Assembly (NCBI RefSeq): GCF_000025325.1
Contig: NC_013743.1
Location: 2,542,001-2,606,000 of the forward strand
DNA: 64,000 bases
From: Haloterrigena turkmenica DSM 5511
GTDB taxonomy: Archaea; Halobacteriota; Halobacteria; Halobacteriales; Natrialbaceae
Direction of reading: 5' to 3'
The translations under genes and the position numbers were made by a program. Of this stretch, positions 1-8,675 are shown in pieces. The notes under the pieces were generated by a model that saw only the letters and a program-made list of their open reading frames with translations, did no database searches and had not been told where the DNA came from. Each line of letters opens with the position of its first letter. The first letter of the stretch is position 1.

Positions 1-843
1 GGAACCCAATCCGTCTCGACGTCCGACGACAGCACCGCCCGTTCGGACACGTCCGCAACCGACGACGTCCCCCTCGGATCACCGCTGGTCGACGACGCCG
101 TCATCGAAACCCGCGATCTGGACGTCTACTACGGCGACGACCCGGCGCTTGACGGTATCCACATGGACATCCCCGAAAAACAGGTGACGGCGCTGATCGG
201 CCCGTCGGGCTGTGGAAAGTCGACGTTCCTGCGCTCGATCAACCGCATGAACGATCTGATAGACATCGCCCGCGTCGAGGGCGACCTCTACTTCCGCGAG
301 AAGAACGTCTACGACGACGACGTCGATCCAGTCGCCTTACGCCGGAAGATCGGCATGGTCTTCCAGTCGCCCAACCCGTTCCCGAAATCGATTCGGGACA
401 ACGTCGCCTACGGGCTTCGGGTCCAGGACAAAGATGAAAACGTCGACGAGAAGGTTCGAACCGCCCTCGAGCGGGCCGCACTGCTCGAGGAGGTCGAAGA
501 TCAGTTGGACTCGAGCGGACTCGATCTCTCGGGCGGCCAGCAACAGCGGCTCTGCATCGCCCGGGCGATCGCTCCGGACCCGGAAGTGATCCTGATGGAC
601 GAGCCGGCGTCGGCGCTGGATCCGATCGCCACCTCGAAAATCGAGGACTTGATCGAGGACCTCTCCGAGGAGTACACGGTCGTCATCGTCACCCACAACA
701 TGCAGCAGGCCGCTCGGATCTCCGATAAGACGGCGGTCTTCCTCACTGGCGGCGAGCTCGTCGAGTTCGACGACACGGACAAAATCTTCGAGAACCCCGA
801 GCACGACCGCGTCGAGGACTACATCACTGGCAAGTTCGGCTAA
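1..843 (+). CDS. pstB: Phosphate ABC transporter ATP-binding protein PstB, 5' partial
   Basis: The reading frame is open from the first base, so the start lies outside the window. It encodes the ATPase that drives phosphate import through PstC/PstA. Visible are Walker A (GPSGCGKST), the Q-loop (VFQSPNPFP), the ABC signature LSGGQQQR, Walker B ([12 protein letters not shown]) and the H-loop (VTHNMQQ). The N-terminal region is a Ser/Thr/Asp-rich leader followed by the conserved DLDVYYGDD strand. From about base 166 to the stop it is almost identical to the second pstB at 4258-4932, with only two amino-acid differences across about 225 residues, whereas the N-terminal part differs. It is presumably the last gene of an upstream pst operon. 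The identification is secure; only the start is unknown. Confidence 0.96.
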   Translation, partial: GTQSVSTSDDSTARSDTSATDDVPLGSPLVDDAVIETRDLDVYYGDDPALDGIHMDIPEKQVTALIGPSGCGKSTFLRSINRMNDLIDIARVEGDLYFREKNVYDDDVDPVALRRKIGMVFQSPNPFPKSIRDNVAYGLRVQDKDENVDEKVRTALERAALLEEVEDQLDSSGLDLSGGQQQRLCIARAIAPDPEVILMDEPASALDPIATSKIEDLIEDLSEEYTVVIVTHNMQQAARISDKTAVFLTGGELVEFDDTDKIFENPEHDRVEDYITGKFG

Positions 844-1278
844 CGAAGTCATCGATACATGCGGCTACGGGAAGTCGGAGTCGACGGCTCCGAAGCGTCC
901 GAACGTCGTCGGGAGATTCGTCGCGTAGTTCGTGCCCGGTGAATGGGGCCACTCCTGACTCGATTTTTTGACCGAATTATGGAATCTGGCGCTGGTCGAT
1001 ACGTCGCGAAACTCGGGATTCCATCAGCGTGACCCTCGGCCGGTCGACCGATCGTCCGATCTCGTCTATATATGTTCGACTGTTTCCCACCGAATACTCT
1101 CTAGTAGAGTACACGTTCATTCCTCGCTACTGCTTCGCGCGTTAGCTATTCTCATATGTATGGATTAACGCCTTAACAGCAGCACCAGTTATAGCGCTGA
1201 CAGTCACTGTATCGAGTACATATCACTATATAGTTCTCATAGTAGTCTACTTACCTACAGTGTGGTTTGCATCCGGTG
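844..1278. other. Intergenic region between two pst operons
   Basis: No convincing gene is present; the only open frame (968-1168) has no recognisable product and non-halophilic composition. The right half is AT-rich. It contains a perfect inverted repeat TACTCT-5 nt-AGAGTA at 1095-1111 and an A/T-rich TATA-like stretch at about 1221-1237, ahead of pstS. A phosphate-responsive operator would be expected here, but I cannot identify a known box. Confidence 0.6.
1221..1237 (+). promoter_or_regulatory. Probable TATA region of the pstSCAB operon
   Basis: The sequence ATCACTATATAGTTCTC lies about 45-50 bases before the chosen pstS ATG at 1279. That would give a short leader of roughly 20-25 bases. 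It is the only strong TATA-like element close to the gene. Confidence 0.45.
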
Positions 1279-2253
1279 ATGTCGAGAGAAACCACGGCGT
1301 CCCTGCCGACCGGCTTCGGTCGGCGTGATTTTCTCGCCGCGGCTGGCGTCGCTCTTTCCGGTGGGTTAGCCGGCTGTAGCGGCGTCTTCGCCGCGGAAGG
1401 GAAACAAGTGAACGTCGCGGGGAGCAGCACGGTGTTTCCCGTGACTGAGGCGATCGCCTCTGCGTTCTCGGAGAAAAACCCGACCGTCAATATCTCGCTC
1501 AGCAAGACCGGGACCGGCGGCGGGTTCGGGAACTTCTTCTGTGCGGGGCGAACCGACATTAACAACGCGAGTCGGGAGATCGCCGATGCCGAAATCGAAC
1601 AGTGCGGAAACAACGATGTCACACCGATCGAGTTCCAGATCGCGACCGACGCGCTAACGGTGGTCGTCAATCCGGAAGCCGACTGGGTCGACTGTCTCAC
1701 AGTCGAACAACTCCAGGAGATCTGGCGGACCGACGGCGCCCAGCGGTGGAGCGATCTCAACGACGAGTGGCCCGACGAGGAGATCGAACTGTACGGCGCC
1801 GCGACCACCTCGGGCACGTTCGACTACTTCAACGAGGCGGTCCTCGGCGAGGAACTGAACCACCGTAGCGACTACTACGCGACCGAACGGGATCGAACGA
1901 TCGTTCAGGGAGTCCGCGGTTCGGAAACTGCTATGGGGTACTTCGGCTTCTCGTACTACAGCGAGAACCCGGATTCGATCAAAGCCGTCTCGATCGACAG
2001 CGGTGACGGTTGTGTCGAGCCGTCGATCGAGACGGCCATGTCCGGCAAGTACACGCCGCTTTCGCGACCGCTGTTCATCTACGTCGCGAAGGAATCGCTC
2101 ACGAAACCGGCGGTCCGTAACTTCGTTCGGTTCTACATGGAACAGGCCGCGACGGATCTCGTCTCCGACGTCGGCTACGTGCCGATCACCGAGGACAAGC
2201 GCGACGAGAACCTCGAGAAACTCGACGCCGCGGTCGCGGAGGTGACCGAATGA
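1279..2253 (+). CDS. pstS: Phosphate-binding lipoprotein PstS
   Basis: This 324-residue protein is the extracytoplasmic phosphate-binding component of the Pst importer. It carries a Tat signal ([10 protein letters not shown], arginines 15-16) with a lipobox LAGC ending at Cys33, so it should be a lipid-anchored Tat substrate. The mature part begins with the family hallmark [16 protein letters not shown] and contains TGTGGGF and the DITNASR-like DINNASREI. An in-frame TTG at 1267 is possible, but the ATG at 1279 places the twin arginines at the usual depth. The stop overlaps the start of pstC (ATGA), indicating translational coupling. It heads the second pst operon in the window. Confidence 0.95.
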   Translation: MSRETTASLPTGFGRRDFLAAAGVALSGGLAGCSGVFAAEGKQVNVAGSSTVFPVTEAIASAFSEKNPTVNISLSKTGTGGGFGNFFCAGRTDINNASREIADAEIEQCGNNDVTPIEFQIATDALTVVVNPEADWVDCLTVEQLQEIWRTDGAQRWSDLNDEWPDEEIELYGAATTSGTFDYFNEAVLGEELNHRSDYYATERDRTIVQGVRGSETAMGYFGFSYYSENPDSIKAVSIDSGDGCVEPSIETAMSGKYTPLSRPLFIYVAKESLTKPAVRNFVRFYMEQAATDLVSDVGYVPITEDKRDENLEKLDAAVAEVTE

Positions 2254-3173
2254 GCCAACCCGATTTCTCCCACGACGACATCCGAACGGCGCGGGGGACC
2301 GCGTTCCGGTACCTCTTCCTGCTCTGTGCGCTCCTGTCGATTCTGACGACGGTCGGGATCATCCTGACGTTGCTCATCGATGCGGTGGATTTCTTCGCTC
2401 AGGTTTCGCCCGTCGAATTCCTCACCGGAACGGAGTGGAACCCGACGCACGATCCGGTTTCGTTCGGCGTGCTGCCGCTGATCTCGGGAACGCTCGTCAT
2501 CACCATCGGCTCGGCGATGGTCGCGCTCCCGATCGGGCTGCTGACCGCTATCTACCTCAGCGAGTACGCCTCCGACCGCCAGCGCGCCTACCTCAAGCCG
2601 GCGCTCGAGGTGCTGGCGGGCGTGCCGACGGTCGTCTACGGCTACTTCGCGCTGGTCTACGTGACGCCGGCGCTGGACACGTTCCTGCCGCTGTCGACGT
2701 TCAACGCCCTGTCGGCGTCGATCATGGTCGGTATCATGATCATCCCGATGGTCTCCTCGATCAGCGAGGACGCGATGAGCGCGGTGCCGGACTCGCTTCG
2801 CCAGGCCAGTTACGGGCTGGGAGCGACGAAGTTCACCGTCTCGACGTCCGTCGTCGTGCCGGCCGCCCTGTCCGGAATCTTCTCGTCGTTCATCCTCGCG
2901 CTCTCGCGGGCGATCGGCGAGACGATGATCGTCGCCATCGCGGCGGGACAGACGCCCCGGATGGTCGATCTGACCGATCCGGCGGGGATGTTCCTGAACT
3001 CGATTCAGCCGATGACCTCCGCGATGGTCCAGATCGGGACGGGCGACATCGTCGGCCAGGGAGAAGCGTACAAGAGCCTCTTCGCGGTCGGCCTGACACT
3101 GTTCGTCATCACCTTCGTCATGAATCTCATCAGTGAATTCGTCGCGTCGCGTTACCGGGAGGTGTACCGCTGA
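2250..3173 (+). CDS. pstC: Phosphate ABC transporter permease PstC
   Basis: This 307-residue integral membrane protein is one half of the phosphate channel. About six hydrophobic segments are visible, starting with [19 protein letters not shown] near the N-terminus. The EAA-type cytoplasmic loop that docks onto PstB is seen as [15 protein letters not shown], followed by [12 protein letters not shown], a signature of the PstC/PstA family. Length is typical. The start overlaps the pstS stop by four bases and its own stop overlaps the pstA start, so pstS, pstC and pstA are translationally coupled. Confidence 0.95.
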   Translation: MSQPDFSHDDIRTARGTAFRYLFLLCALLSILTTVGIILTLLIDAVDFFAQVSPVEFLTGTEWNPTHDPVSFGVLPLISGTLVITIGSAMVALPIGLLTAIYLSEYASDRQRAYLKPALEVLAGVPTVVYGYFALVYVTPALDTFLPLSTFNALSASIMVGIMIIPMVSSISEDAMSAVPDSLRQASYGLGATKFTVSTSVVVPAALSGIFSSFILALSRAIGETMIVAIAAGQTPRMVDLTDPAGMFLNSIQPMTSAMVQIGTGDIVGQGEAYKSLFAVGLTLFVITFVMNLISEFVASRYREVYR

Positions 3174-4063
3174 TGGCGGCCGACACCCGCGACGAACCCG
3201 CCGACTCCGGGTTCGGTCATATCAGTCGGACGAAAGACGTGTCGTTCCGCCTGCTCGCGCTGGCGGCGACGCTCGTCGGTATCGTCTCGCTGGCGGCGTT
3301 GCTCCTGAACGTCGCCGTCGACGCCGTCGGCTGGCTCGACTGGCAGTTCCTCACGAACCCGCCGCATCCCGATCCGTTCCAGGCCGGGTTCCTGCCGGCG
3401 ATCGTCGGTTCGATCGCGATCATGCTCGTGATCGCGCTCGTCACGTTCCCGCTCGGCGTCGGCGCCGCGATCTATCTGGAGGAGTACGCCGGCGACGGCT
3501 ACCTCACGAAGTTCATCCAGCTCAACATCGCGAACCTCGCCGGCGTCCCCTCGGTCGTGTACGGATTGCTGGGACTGGGGCTGTTCGTCGGCCTCTTTAG
3601 CATCGGCTACGGGTCGGTGTTGGCGGCCGCGTTCACCATCGCCCTGCTCATCCTGCCGATCGTGATCATCTCGGCCCAGGAAGCGATCCGGTCTGTTCCC
3701 GACTCCCAGCGGCAGGCGTCCTACGGGATGGGCGCGACGAAGTGGCAGACGATCCGCAACGTCGTCTTGCCGCGGGCGATGCCCGGCATCATGACCGGGA
3801 CGATCCTCGCGCTCGGCCGTGCAATCGGCGAGACGGCACCGCTGATCATGATCGCCGCCCCGACGACCGTCTTCGGGCTCCCGAACGGCCCCTTCAGCAA
3901 GGTCAGCGCCATGCCGCTACAGATCTACAACTGGGCCTCCTACCCCCAGACCGAATTCCAGTACGGCGTCGTCGCCGCCGGCGTCGTCACGCTGCTCGTC
4001 GTCTTGCTGACCATCAACTCGATCGCGATCGTCATCCGGAACCGATATCAACAGCGCACCTGA
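3173..4063 (+). CDS. pstA: Phosphate ABC transporter permease PstA
   Basis: This 296-residue protein is the second membrane subunit of the phosphate importer. It has the same six-span architecture as PstC, the docking loop [17 protein letters not shown], and the conserved [17 protein letters not shown] segment near the C-terminus that is characteristic of PstA. An acidic 30-residue cytoplasmic N-terminus precedes the first span. The start codon overlaps the pstC stop (TGATG), and pstB follows two bases after its stop. Confidence 0.95.
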   Translation: MAADTRDEPADSGFGHISRTKDVSFRLLALAATLVGIVSLAALLLNVAVDAVGWLDWQFLTNPPHPDPFQAGFLPAIVGSIAIMLVIALVTFPLGVGAAIYLEEYAGDGYLTKFIQLNIANLAGVPSVVYGLLGLGLFVGLFSIGYGSVLAAAFTIALLILPIVIISAQEAIRSVPDSQRQASYGMGATKWQTIRNVVLPRAMPGIMTGTILALGRAIGETAPLIMIAAPTTVFGLPNGPFSKVSAMPLQIYNWASYPQTEFQYGVVAAGVVTLLVVLLTINSIAIVIRNRYQQRT

Positions 4064-4065
4064 CA

Positions 4066-4935
4066 ATGACTAACGAACAGATGACTTCCTCGGAGACGGA
4101 ACCGACCGACGACCAGCCAGCCCCGACGCCGGGAACCGGCGGTCTCGCCGACAGCGCCGACGCCGGCGCCGAATCGGTGACCGATCGGACGATTATCGAG
4201 GCGCGAGACCTCGACGTCTACTACGGCGACGACCAGGCACTCCAGGGGATCGACATGGAGATTCCCGAAAAACAGGTGACGGCGCTGATCGGCCCGTCGG
4301 GCTGTGGAAAGTCGACGTTCCTGCGCTCGATCAACCGCATGAACGATCTGATAGACATCGCCCGCGTCGAGGGCGACCTCTACTTCCGCGAGAAGAACGT
4401 CTACGACGACGACGTCGACCCGGTCGCCCTGCGCCGGAAGATCGGCATGGTCTTCCAGTCGCCCAACCCATTCCCGAAATCGATTCGGGACAACGTCGCC
4501 TACGGGCTTCGGGTCCAAGGGAAAGACGAAAACGTCGACGAGAAGGTTCGAACCGCCCTCGAGCGGGCCGCACTGCTCGAGGAGGTCGAAGATCAGTTGG
4601 ACTCGAGCGGACTCGATCTCTCGGGCGGCCAGCAACAGCGGCTCTGCATCGCCCGGGCGATCGCTCCAGACCCGGAAGTGATCCTGATGGACGAGCCGGC
4701 GTCGGCGCTGGATCCGATCGCCACTTCGAAGATCGAGGACTTGATCGAGGACCTCTCCGAGGAGTACACGGTCGTCATCGTCACCCACAACATGCAGCAG
4801 GCCGCTCGGATCTCCGATAAGACGGCGGTCTTCCTCACCGGCGGGGAGCTCGTCGAATTCGACGACACGGACAAAATCTTCGAGAACCCCGAGCACGACC
4901 GCGTCGAGGACTACATCACCGGCAAGTTCGGATAG
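4066..4935 (+). CDS. pstB: Phosphate ABC transporter ATP-binding protein PstB (second copy)
   Basis: This 289-residue ATPase completes the pstSCAB operon. The ATG at 4066 is two bases after the pstA stop; upstream in-frame codons lie inside pstA and are ignored. A 45-residue Thr/Ser/Asp-rich N-terminal tail precedes the ABC domain, which carries Walker [21 protein letters not shown] and an H-loop. From PEKQVTAL to the stop it is nearly identical to the copy at 1-843, including most synonymous positions, which suggests recent duplication or gene conversion between the two operons. The N-terminal tails are unrelated in sequence. Confidence 0.96.
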   Translation: MTNEQMTSSETEPTDDQPAPTPGTGGLADSADAGAESVTDRTIIEARDLDVYYGDDQALQGIDMEIPEKQVTALIGPSGCGKSTFLRSINRMNDLIDIARVEGDLYFREKNVYDDDVDPVALRRKIGMVFQSPNPFPKSIRDNVAYGLRVQGKDENVDEKVRTALERAALLEEVEDQLDSSGLDLSGGQQQRLCIARAIAPDPEVILMDEPASALDPIATSKIEDLIEDLSEEYTVVIVTHNMQQAARISDKTAVFLTGGELVEFDDTDKIFENPEHDRVEDYITGKFG

Positions 4936-5088
4936 GCGCCGCCCTCGTCTGAGCGGCGGCCGCTGATCGTACACCGATCGGATCCAACTTTGGTCGAAGC
5001 GACGTTTTCAGTACCGCCCGTATGAGCGAACACACTGATTACTACCCGAGGAGATGCTTCCGTCTGCGAATGTGTATTGTTCGCTAAC

Positions 5089-5103
5089 CACATCTATTAT
5101 GTG
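5089..5103. promoter_or_regulatory. Inverted repeat overlapping a TATA-like box
   Basis: CACAT-CTATT-ATGTG is a perfect 5-bp inverted repeat enclosing the TATA-like CTATTATG, centred about 31 bases before the ATG at 5128. This spacing fits a promoter giving a leaderless transcript. The symmetry suggests an operator, which is inference. Confidence 0.4.
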
Positions 5104-5127
5104 ACTAACTAGCATGGACTGAGAAAC

Positions 5128-5619
5128 ATGGTCGCCACTGGGGTACACATCCTGCTCAGTCTGGCACTGGTTTCGCTCGCCGCTCGGTCCGAACGACCCG
5201 AGCCGTATCTCGTCGCGGCGCTCGCCGCGACGGTCCCCGACGCCGATACGTTCGTCTTTCGACCGCTGATCGAACTCGGCTACGTCTCGAGTATCGTGTG
5301 GACGCACCGAGGACTCACGCACTCGCTGCTGGCGGGAGTCGTCGTGGTCGCGCTCCTCTCCGCGGTCGGCCCCTGGCGAGCCGCCGCGATCGGGTTCGGC
5401 TCGCACGTCGTCTTCGATATGCTGAGCGGCGGCGTCCGGTTGTTCGCGCCCATCGATCAGACGCTGTACGGAATCTCGATCGACTGGCTCCTCCTGAATA
5501 TGACCGCGTCGGCCGTCGCGATCACCGTGATCCTCGGCGGCCTGCTCGGGATGAAGTACGACTTCGATCGACGAGTCTCCCTTCGGGCTCCGAGAACGTC
5601 GCTGGAGCGGTTCCGATAG
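5128..5619 (+). CDS. Membrane-bound metal-dependent hydrolase (YdjM/DUF457 type)
   Basis: This 163-residue protein has several hydrophobic stretches and the histidine/aspartate motifs of the YdjM-like inner-membrane hydrolase family: an Asp pair in VPDADTF, the H-x3-TH motif in THRGLTHSLL (residues about 58-67), and HVVFDML further on. Such proteins are predicted zinc-dependent membrane hydrolases with poorly defined substrates. The ATG lies 30 bases downstream of a TATA-like box. It sits between pstB and phoU but shows no overlap with either, so a role in phosphate metabolism is not implied. Confidence 0.8.
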   Translation: MVATGVHILLSLALVSLAARSERPEPYLVAALAATVPDADTFVFRPLIELGYVSSIVWTHRGLTHSLLAGVVVVALLSAVGPWRAAAIGFGSHVVFDMLSGGVRLFAPIDQTLYGISIDWLLLNMTASAVAITVILGGLLGMKYDFDRRVSLRAPRTSLERFR

Positions 5620-5718
5620 CGTGCGGTCTCGACGATCCAGACGAGCGCGTGGAGAGCGCGACGAAGCCCCTGCGCTCGGTACGCGAGGAGCGACCCCGAT
5701 GCGAACCGAACGCGTCCG

Positions 5719-6003
5719 TCAGGCGCCGTCGACCGTCCCGTCCGGACGGACCGTGACGACCGGAACCGGAGCCGTCCGGACCACCGTATCGGTGACGCTG
5801 CCGACGATCCGTTTCTCGAGTCCGGTTCGGCCGGCGGTCCCCATGACGATCATGTCGGCGTCGATCTCCGCGGCGAAGTCGGCGATCTCCTCGGCGGGGA
5901 CGCCGGTCCGGACGACGCCCTTCGCCTCGAGGCCGTACGCTTCCGCGTCGTCCGCCAGTTCGTTGGCCCACTCAGCGGCGATCTCGGTGACCTCGTCCTT
6001 GCT
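5719..6003 (-). pseudogene. Universal stress protein (UspA) remnant lacking its N-terminus
   Basis: Reading the minus strand into the stop at 5719-5721 gives about 95 residues that match the C-terminal two thirds of a UspA-fold protein. They include a helix ending in AEEIADFAAEIDADMI, the ATP-binding VMGTAGRTG-type signature followed by GSVTDTVVRTAPVPVV, and a short tail. Upstream in the frame the homology stops at about 6003 and a stop codon follows near 6043. No ATG or GTG lies in a position that would restore the missing first beta strand and its nucleotide-binding residues, about 40-45 residues. The break lies directly against the phoU promoter, so a deletion or rearrangement probably removed the 5' end. 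Confidence 0.75.
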
Positions 6004-6041
6004 GCGGGGCGGCGAACCGCTGTGTGGTAGTGCGAGCGCAA

Positions 6042-6048
6042 GTTATAT
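6042..6048 (+). promoter_or_regulatory. TATA box of phoU
   Basis: GTTATAT is centred 29 bases before the phoU ATG at 6074, the spacing expected for a leaderless haloarchaeal transcript. It lies at the broken end of the usp remnant. Confidence 0.6.
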
Positions 6049-6073
6049 CTTCGCCCAGAAAGGTGGCTGCATC

Positions 6074-6745
6074 ATGGCCAGAAAATCGTATCAGGAGAAA
6101 CTCGCGGAACTCCGCGAGGACATCCTCTACATGAGCGAAGTCGTCATGGAGCGACTTCGGATGGGGCTCGACGCCCTCGAGCAGAAAGACCACGAACTCG
6201 CCCGCGAGGTAATCGAGGGCGACGGCGAGATCAACCGGATGTACCTCGACTTAGAGAAGGACTGTATCGACCTGCTGGCGCTCCAGCAGCCGGTCGCGAG
6301 CGATCTCCGGTTTATCGCCGCCTCGTTCAAGATCATCACCGACTTAGAGCGGATCGCCGACCTCGCGACGAACCTCGGTGAGTACACGTTAGACGCCGAG
6401 GAGAACCTGTTCCCCGACGTCGACGTCCAGGAGATGGGCGAGTTGACTCTCCAGATGATCGAGGACGCGATGGTCGCCTACGACGAGGAGGACACTGCAG
6501 CCTGTCGCGAACTCGCCGCTCGAGACGACGACCTGGATCACTTCGCTGAGCGAGCCAGCGAGATCGTCGTCCGCGACCTGATCGAGCGCGAACTCGATTC
6601 GCCCGACGAGGTCGAACTACTGCTCCAGGACGTCTCGCGGCTCCTGCTGACGATCCGCGACCTGGAGCGCGTCGGCGATCACTCGGTCAACATCGCGGCG
6701 CGGACGCTGTACATGGTCGAAAACGACGACGAACTGATCTACTGA
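6074..6745 (+). CDS. phoU: Phosphate uptake regulator PhoU
   Basis: This 223-residue, strongly acidic and all-helical protein is the classical PhoU with two three-helix repeats. Typical segments are LREDILYMSEVVMERL, PVASDLRFIAASFKIITDLERI and LLLTIRDLERVGDHSVNIA; the E/D-rich helices form the metal clusters of the family. PhoU represses high-affinity phosphate uptake and interacts with the PstB side of the transporter. The ATG at 6074 is the family start and is preceded by its own TATA box, so phoU is transcribed separately from pstSCAB, from which it is separated by a hydrolase gene and the usp remnant. Confidence 0.93.
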   Translation: MARKSYQEKLAELREDILYMSEVVMERLRMGLDALEQKDHELAREVIEGDGEINRMYLDLEKDCIDLLALQQPVASDLRFIAASFKIITDLERIADLATNLGEYTLDAEENLFPDVDVQEMGELTLQMIEDAMVAYDEEDTAACRELAARDDDLDHFAERASEIVVRDLIERELDSPDEVELLLQDVSRLLLTIRDLERVGDHSVNIAARTLYMVENDDELIY

Positions 6746-6778
6746 GCGCCGCGCTCGTTTTCTCGCCGCGACCCGTCC

Positions 6779-7639
6779 TCACTCGGGTTCGCGGTCGGTC
6801 GTCCCCATCGTGATCTCGCCGTCGGCGCGGATCGTCCCGTCGATCTCCGCGTCGGGGCCGAGCTCGAGCGCCGCACACGAGACGTCGCCGAGGACGCGAG
6901 CGCCCGCCGCGATCGTGACGTCGCCGTCGCGCGTGGTCAGGTCGCCGTGAATTCGCGTTCCCTCGCCGACGGAGACGTCACCTCGAGCCCGGAGGCTGCC
7001 GAAGATCGTGGTGTCGGTTCCGACATCGATCGTCTCGGCGCGGACGTTGCCGTGAAGCCGGCAGTCGTCGCCGATCGTCGCGGGCGTCGAGACCCGCCAG
7101 GCGTCGTCGCTGACCGTCGCGTTTTTGGGGATCACGAGCGGGTCGACGTCGATCTCCTCGCCCTCGTCCTCGTCGACGAGTTCGGAGACGAGTCGCTGCG
7201 CGGTCTGTTCCTCGCCGATCAGCAGGAGGTGTTTGAGGTAGACGAACAGGAACACGATCGTCGGCATGGGGTTGCGAATGACGATCCAGCCGTTGGCCTC
7301 GAACCCCTCCTCGATCTCGACGTCGTCGCCGATGTCGAGGTCGCCGGCGACTTTCATCTCGCCGGCGACGTGGACGCGCTCGCCGATGTAGGCGTCTTGA
7401 CCGACCAGTACGTTCTCGGCGACCTCACACCACATGTCGAGGCGACAGTCCGCCTCGGCTTCGATGGCGCCGCCGAACTCGACGCCTTCGCCGGCGAGGA
7501 CGTTTCGGCCGCGGACCCCGAACTCGACGGTCGACCGACCGCCGACGAGGACGTCACCGTCGGTTACAAGGTCGACTTCCTTGGCTTCCGTTCCGTCGGG
7601 AACGACCAGTTCGTCTAACGGGTCCCTGCTGAAGGCCAC
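6779..7639 (-). CDS. Bactofilin-like polymer-forming beta-helix protein
   Basis: This 286-residue acidic protein consists of many short beta-helix turns (repeated x-V-x-V/I-G-x patterns such as AENVLVGQDAYIGERVHVAG and the C-terminal GDVSVGEGTRIHGDLTTRDG). This is the pattern of the bactofilin/polymer-forming cytoskeletal family. Two beta-helix blocks are separated by a hydrophobic helix-like linker (NPMPTIVFLFVYLKHLLLIG, residues about 125-145) and an acidic stretch. The hydrophobic linker could associate the protein with the membrane. The gene is convergent with phoU. Whether it polymerises in archaea is unknown; an acyltransferase-like left-handed helix is the main alternative. Confidence 0.75.
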   Translation of the reverse strand: MAFSRDPLDELVVPDGTEAKEVDLVTDGDVLVGGRSTVEFGVRGRNVLAGEGVEFGGAIEAEADCRLDMWCEVAENVLVGQDAYIGERVHVAGEMKVAGDLDIGDDVEIEEGFEANGWIVIRNPMPTIVFLFVYLKHLLLIGEEQTAQRLVSELVDEDEGEEIDVDPLVIPKNATVSDDAWRVSTPATIGDDCRLHGNVRAETIDVGTDTTIFGSLRARGDVSVGEGTRIHGDLTTRDGDVTIAAGARVLGDVSCAALELGPDAEIDGTIRADGEITMGTTDREPE

Positions 7640-7764
7640 ACTTCACCCCAAAGGAGTTATCCACTAATAAACCTCGCGCGTCGTCCGCCGCGCGTCTGAC
7701 GCGCGTCTCACGCGAAGCGAGTCGCAACGCCTCTCTTTTAATCCCGCACCGCGTACGGCCGTCC

Positions 7765-7959
7765 ATGACGACTCTCGCGTTCGACGAAGAGGGGGTCGAC
7801 GTCGTCTACGAAGGCACCGAGTTCCGCCTCGAGCGAGAACTCATCGAGGAGGCGACGGAGAAGACCTACTACGACGTGACCGATCACGAAGTGCTGCAGA
7901 TGGTCGCCGAACAGCCGAACCTCCAGGGAGAACCGCGACGCGTCGGTGATATCCTCTGA
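7765..7959 (+). CDS. Small haloarchaeal protein (DUF5800-like)
   Basis: This 64-residue acidic protein reads as a complete small domain beginning with LAFDEEGVDVVYEGTEFRLE and ending in GEPRRVGDIL. From memory it resembles the haloarchaeal DUF5800 family, whose function is unknown. The composition is that of a genuine halophilic protein (many Glu/Asp, few Lys), and the ATG follows a T/A-rich stretch (CTCTTTTAATCC) by about 25-30 bases. No membrane segment or cysteine motif is present. Confidence 0.7.
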   Translation: MTTLAFDEEGVDVVYEGTEFRLERELIEEATEKTYYDVTDHEVLQMVAEQPNLQGEPRRVGDIL

Positions 7960-8054
7960 GGACGAACGGGGATCCCGCGACTGGTACGGTACACACCATC
8001 ACGGGAGGCGAAAATCGAAACGGGTAAAAACATCACCCGGGTACGAATGAGTGA

Positions 8055-8139
8055 GCCGAGATAGCCTAGCCCGGCCAAGGCGGTAGATTCGAAATCTACT
8101 GTCCTCACGGACTCGGGAGTTCAAATCTCCCTCTCGGCG
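8055..8139 (+). tRNA. tRNA-Ser (anticodon CGA)
   Basis: An 85-base class II tRNA folds from these bases. The acceptor stem pairs GCCGAGA with TCTCGGC, the discriminator is G, the anticodon stem-loop is GTAGA-TTCGAAA-TCTAC with anticodon CGA, there is a long variable arm, and the T-arm is GGAG-TTCAAAT-CTCC. There is no intron and no encoded CCA. A weak A-rich box (GGGTAAAAACA) lies about 30 bases upstream. Its 3' end is repeated twice downstream. Confidence 0.93.
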
Positions 8140-8400
8140 TTTTCACGGCGCAACAAGGCGAACAGAGTGAGCCACTGCGCCGTGAAACCCACTATGGAGA
8201 TTTGAATCAGGGAGGAGCTTTGCTCCGACCGTGGTTCAAATCTCCCTCTCGGCACTTTTGCAGCGACACTAACCGACGAGCGGCGCGTAGCGGCGCGAAC
8301 CGACTCCCGTTGCTGGAAAACGATCGCGGGAATTTGAACGAGGCCAGACGCGCGCAGCGGAGCGAGCACGTCTGGACGTTGTTCAAATCTCCCTCTCTTA
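8140..8400. repeat. Tandem tRNA-Ser 3'-end copies separated by hairpins
   Basis: The last 20 bases of the tRNA gene (GTTCAAATCTCCCTCTCGGC, 8119-8138) recur exactly at 8234-8253, and 17 of them recur at 8381-8397. The spacers hold inverted repeats: a perfect 12-bp pair at 8141-8152/8176-8187, GGAGATTTGAA at 8196-8206 facing TTCAAATCTCC at 8235-8245 around a small GGAGC-TTT-GCTCC stem, and ATTTGAAC at 8332-8339 facing GTTCAAAT at 8381-8388 around CCAGACG/CGTCTGG at 8344-8375. Short frames here are translations of these repeats and not genes. The copies look like attachment-site scars of integrative elements or a self-amplified hairpin family. Confidence 0.8.
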
Positions 8401-8566
8401 CGAACGGCAAAGTGAGTGCGGCGAGCCGTGCGTTCGTTCATCCGACGACACCGACTCGAGTCCGAGTCCAGTCCTCGAGTCGAGCCCGCAGCGACGACCC
8501 ACTCACCGCTTTGTCGACCGCGGCGAACCGTCGCGCGTTCGGACCTCACGAGTGATATACACAACC

Positions 8567-8593
8567 ATGCTATTCGCAAGCATACTGTTTATC
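8567..8593 (+). promoter_or_regulatory. Inverted repeat and TATA-like box before the iron-sulfur protein gene
   Basis: ATGCT-7 nt-AGCAT (8567-8583) is directly followed by TGTTTATCG (8585-8593). Transcription would begin near 8615, ten bases before a 16-codon frame at 8625 and about 57 before the GTG at 8672. The symmetry hints at a regulator site. Confidence 0.4.
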
Positions 8594-8624
8594 GAAATCG
8601 GTCCGAAATCGGTAGTAGCAGAAA

Positions 8625-8675
8625 ATGGGACTCGATTATAATCAGGCAGCCGTCGATCGGGGTGGACAGCAGTGA
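8625..8675 (+). CDS. Possible 16-residue leader peptide overlapping the iron-sulfur protein start
   Basis: An ATG at 8625 opens a 16-codon frame (MGLDYNQAAVDRGGQQ) whose TGA overlaps the GTG start at 8672 as GTGA. It lies just after a plausible transcription start, so ribosomes would meet it first. The arrangement is typical of translational coupling or of a regulatory leader peptide. It may equally be chance or the stub of a lost upstream subunit. Confidence 0.25.
   Translation: MGLDYNQAAVDRGGQQ

Noticed and set aside
968-1168. 66-codon frame between the pst operons
   Set aside because: No halophilic amino-acid bias, no domain, no start context; it covers the regulatory region.
3742-4065. 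N-terminal extension of the second pstB into pstA
   Set aside because: The extension is arginine-rich shadow sequence inside pstA; the ATG at 4066 gives the expected tail and spacing.
8121-8579. Open frames in both strands after tRNA-Ser
   Set aside because: They translate the repeated tRNA 3' ends and hairpins (for example REGDLN-type peptides), a known source of false gene calls.
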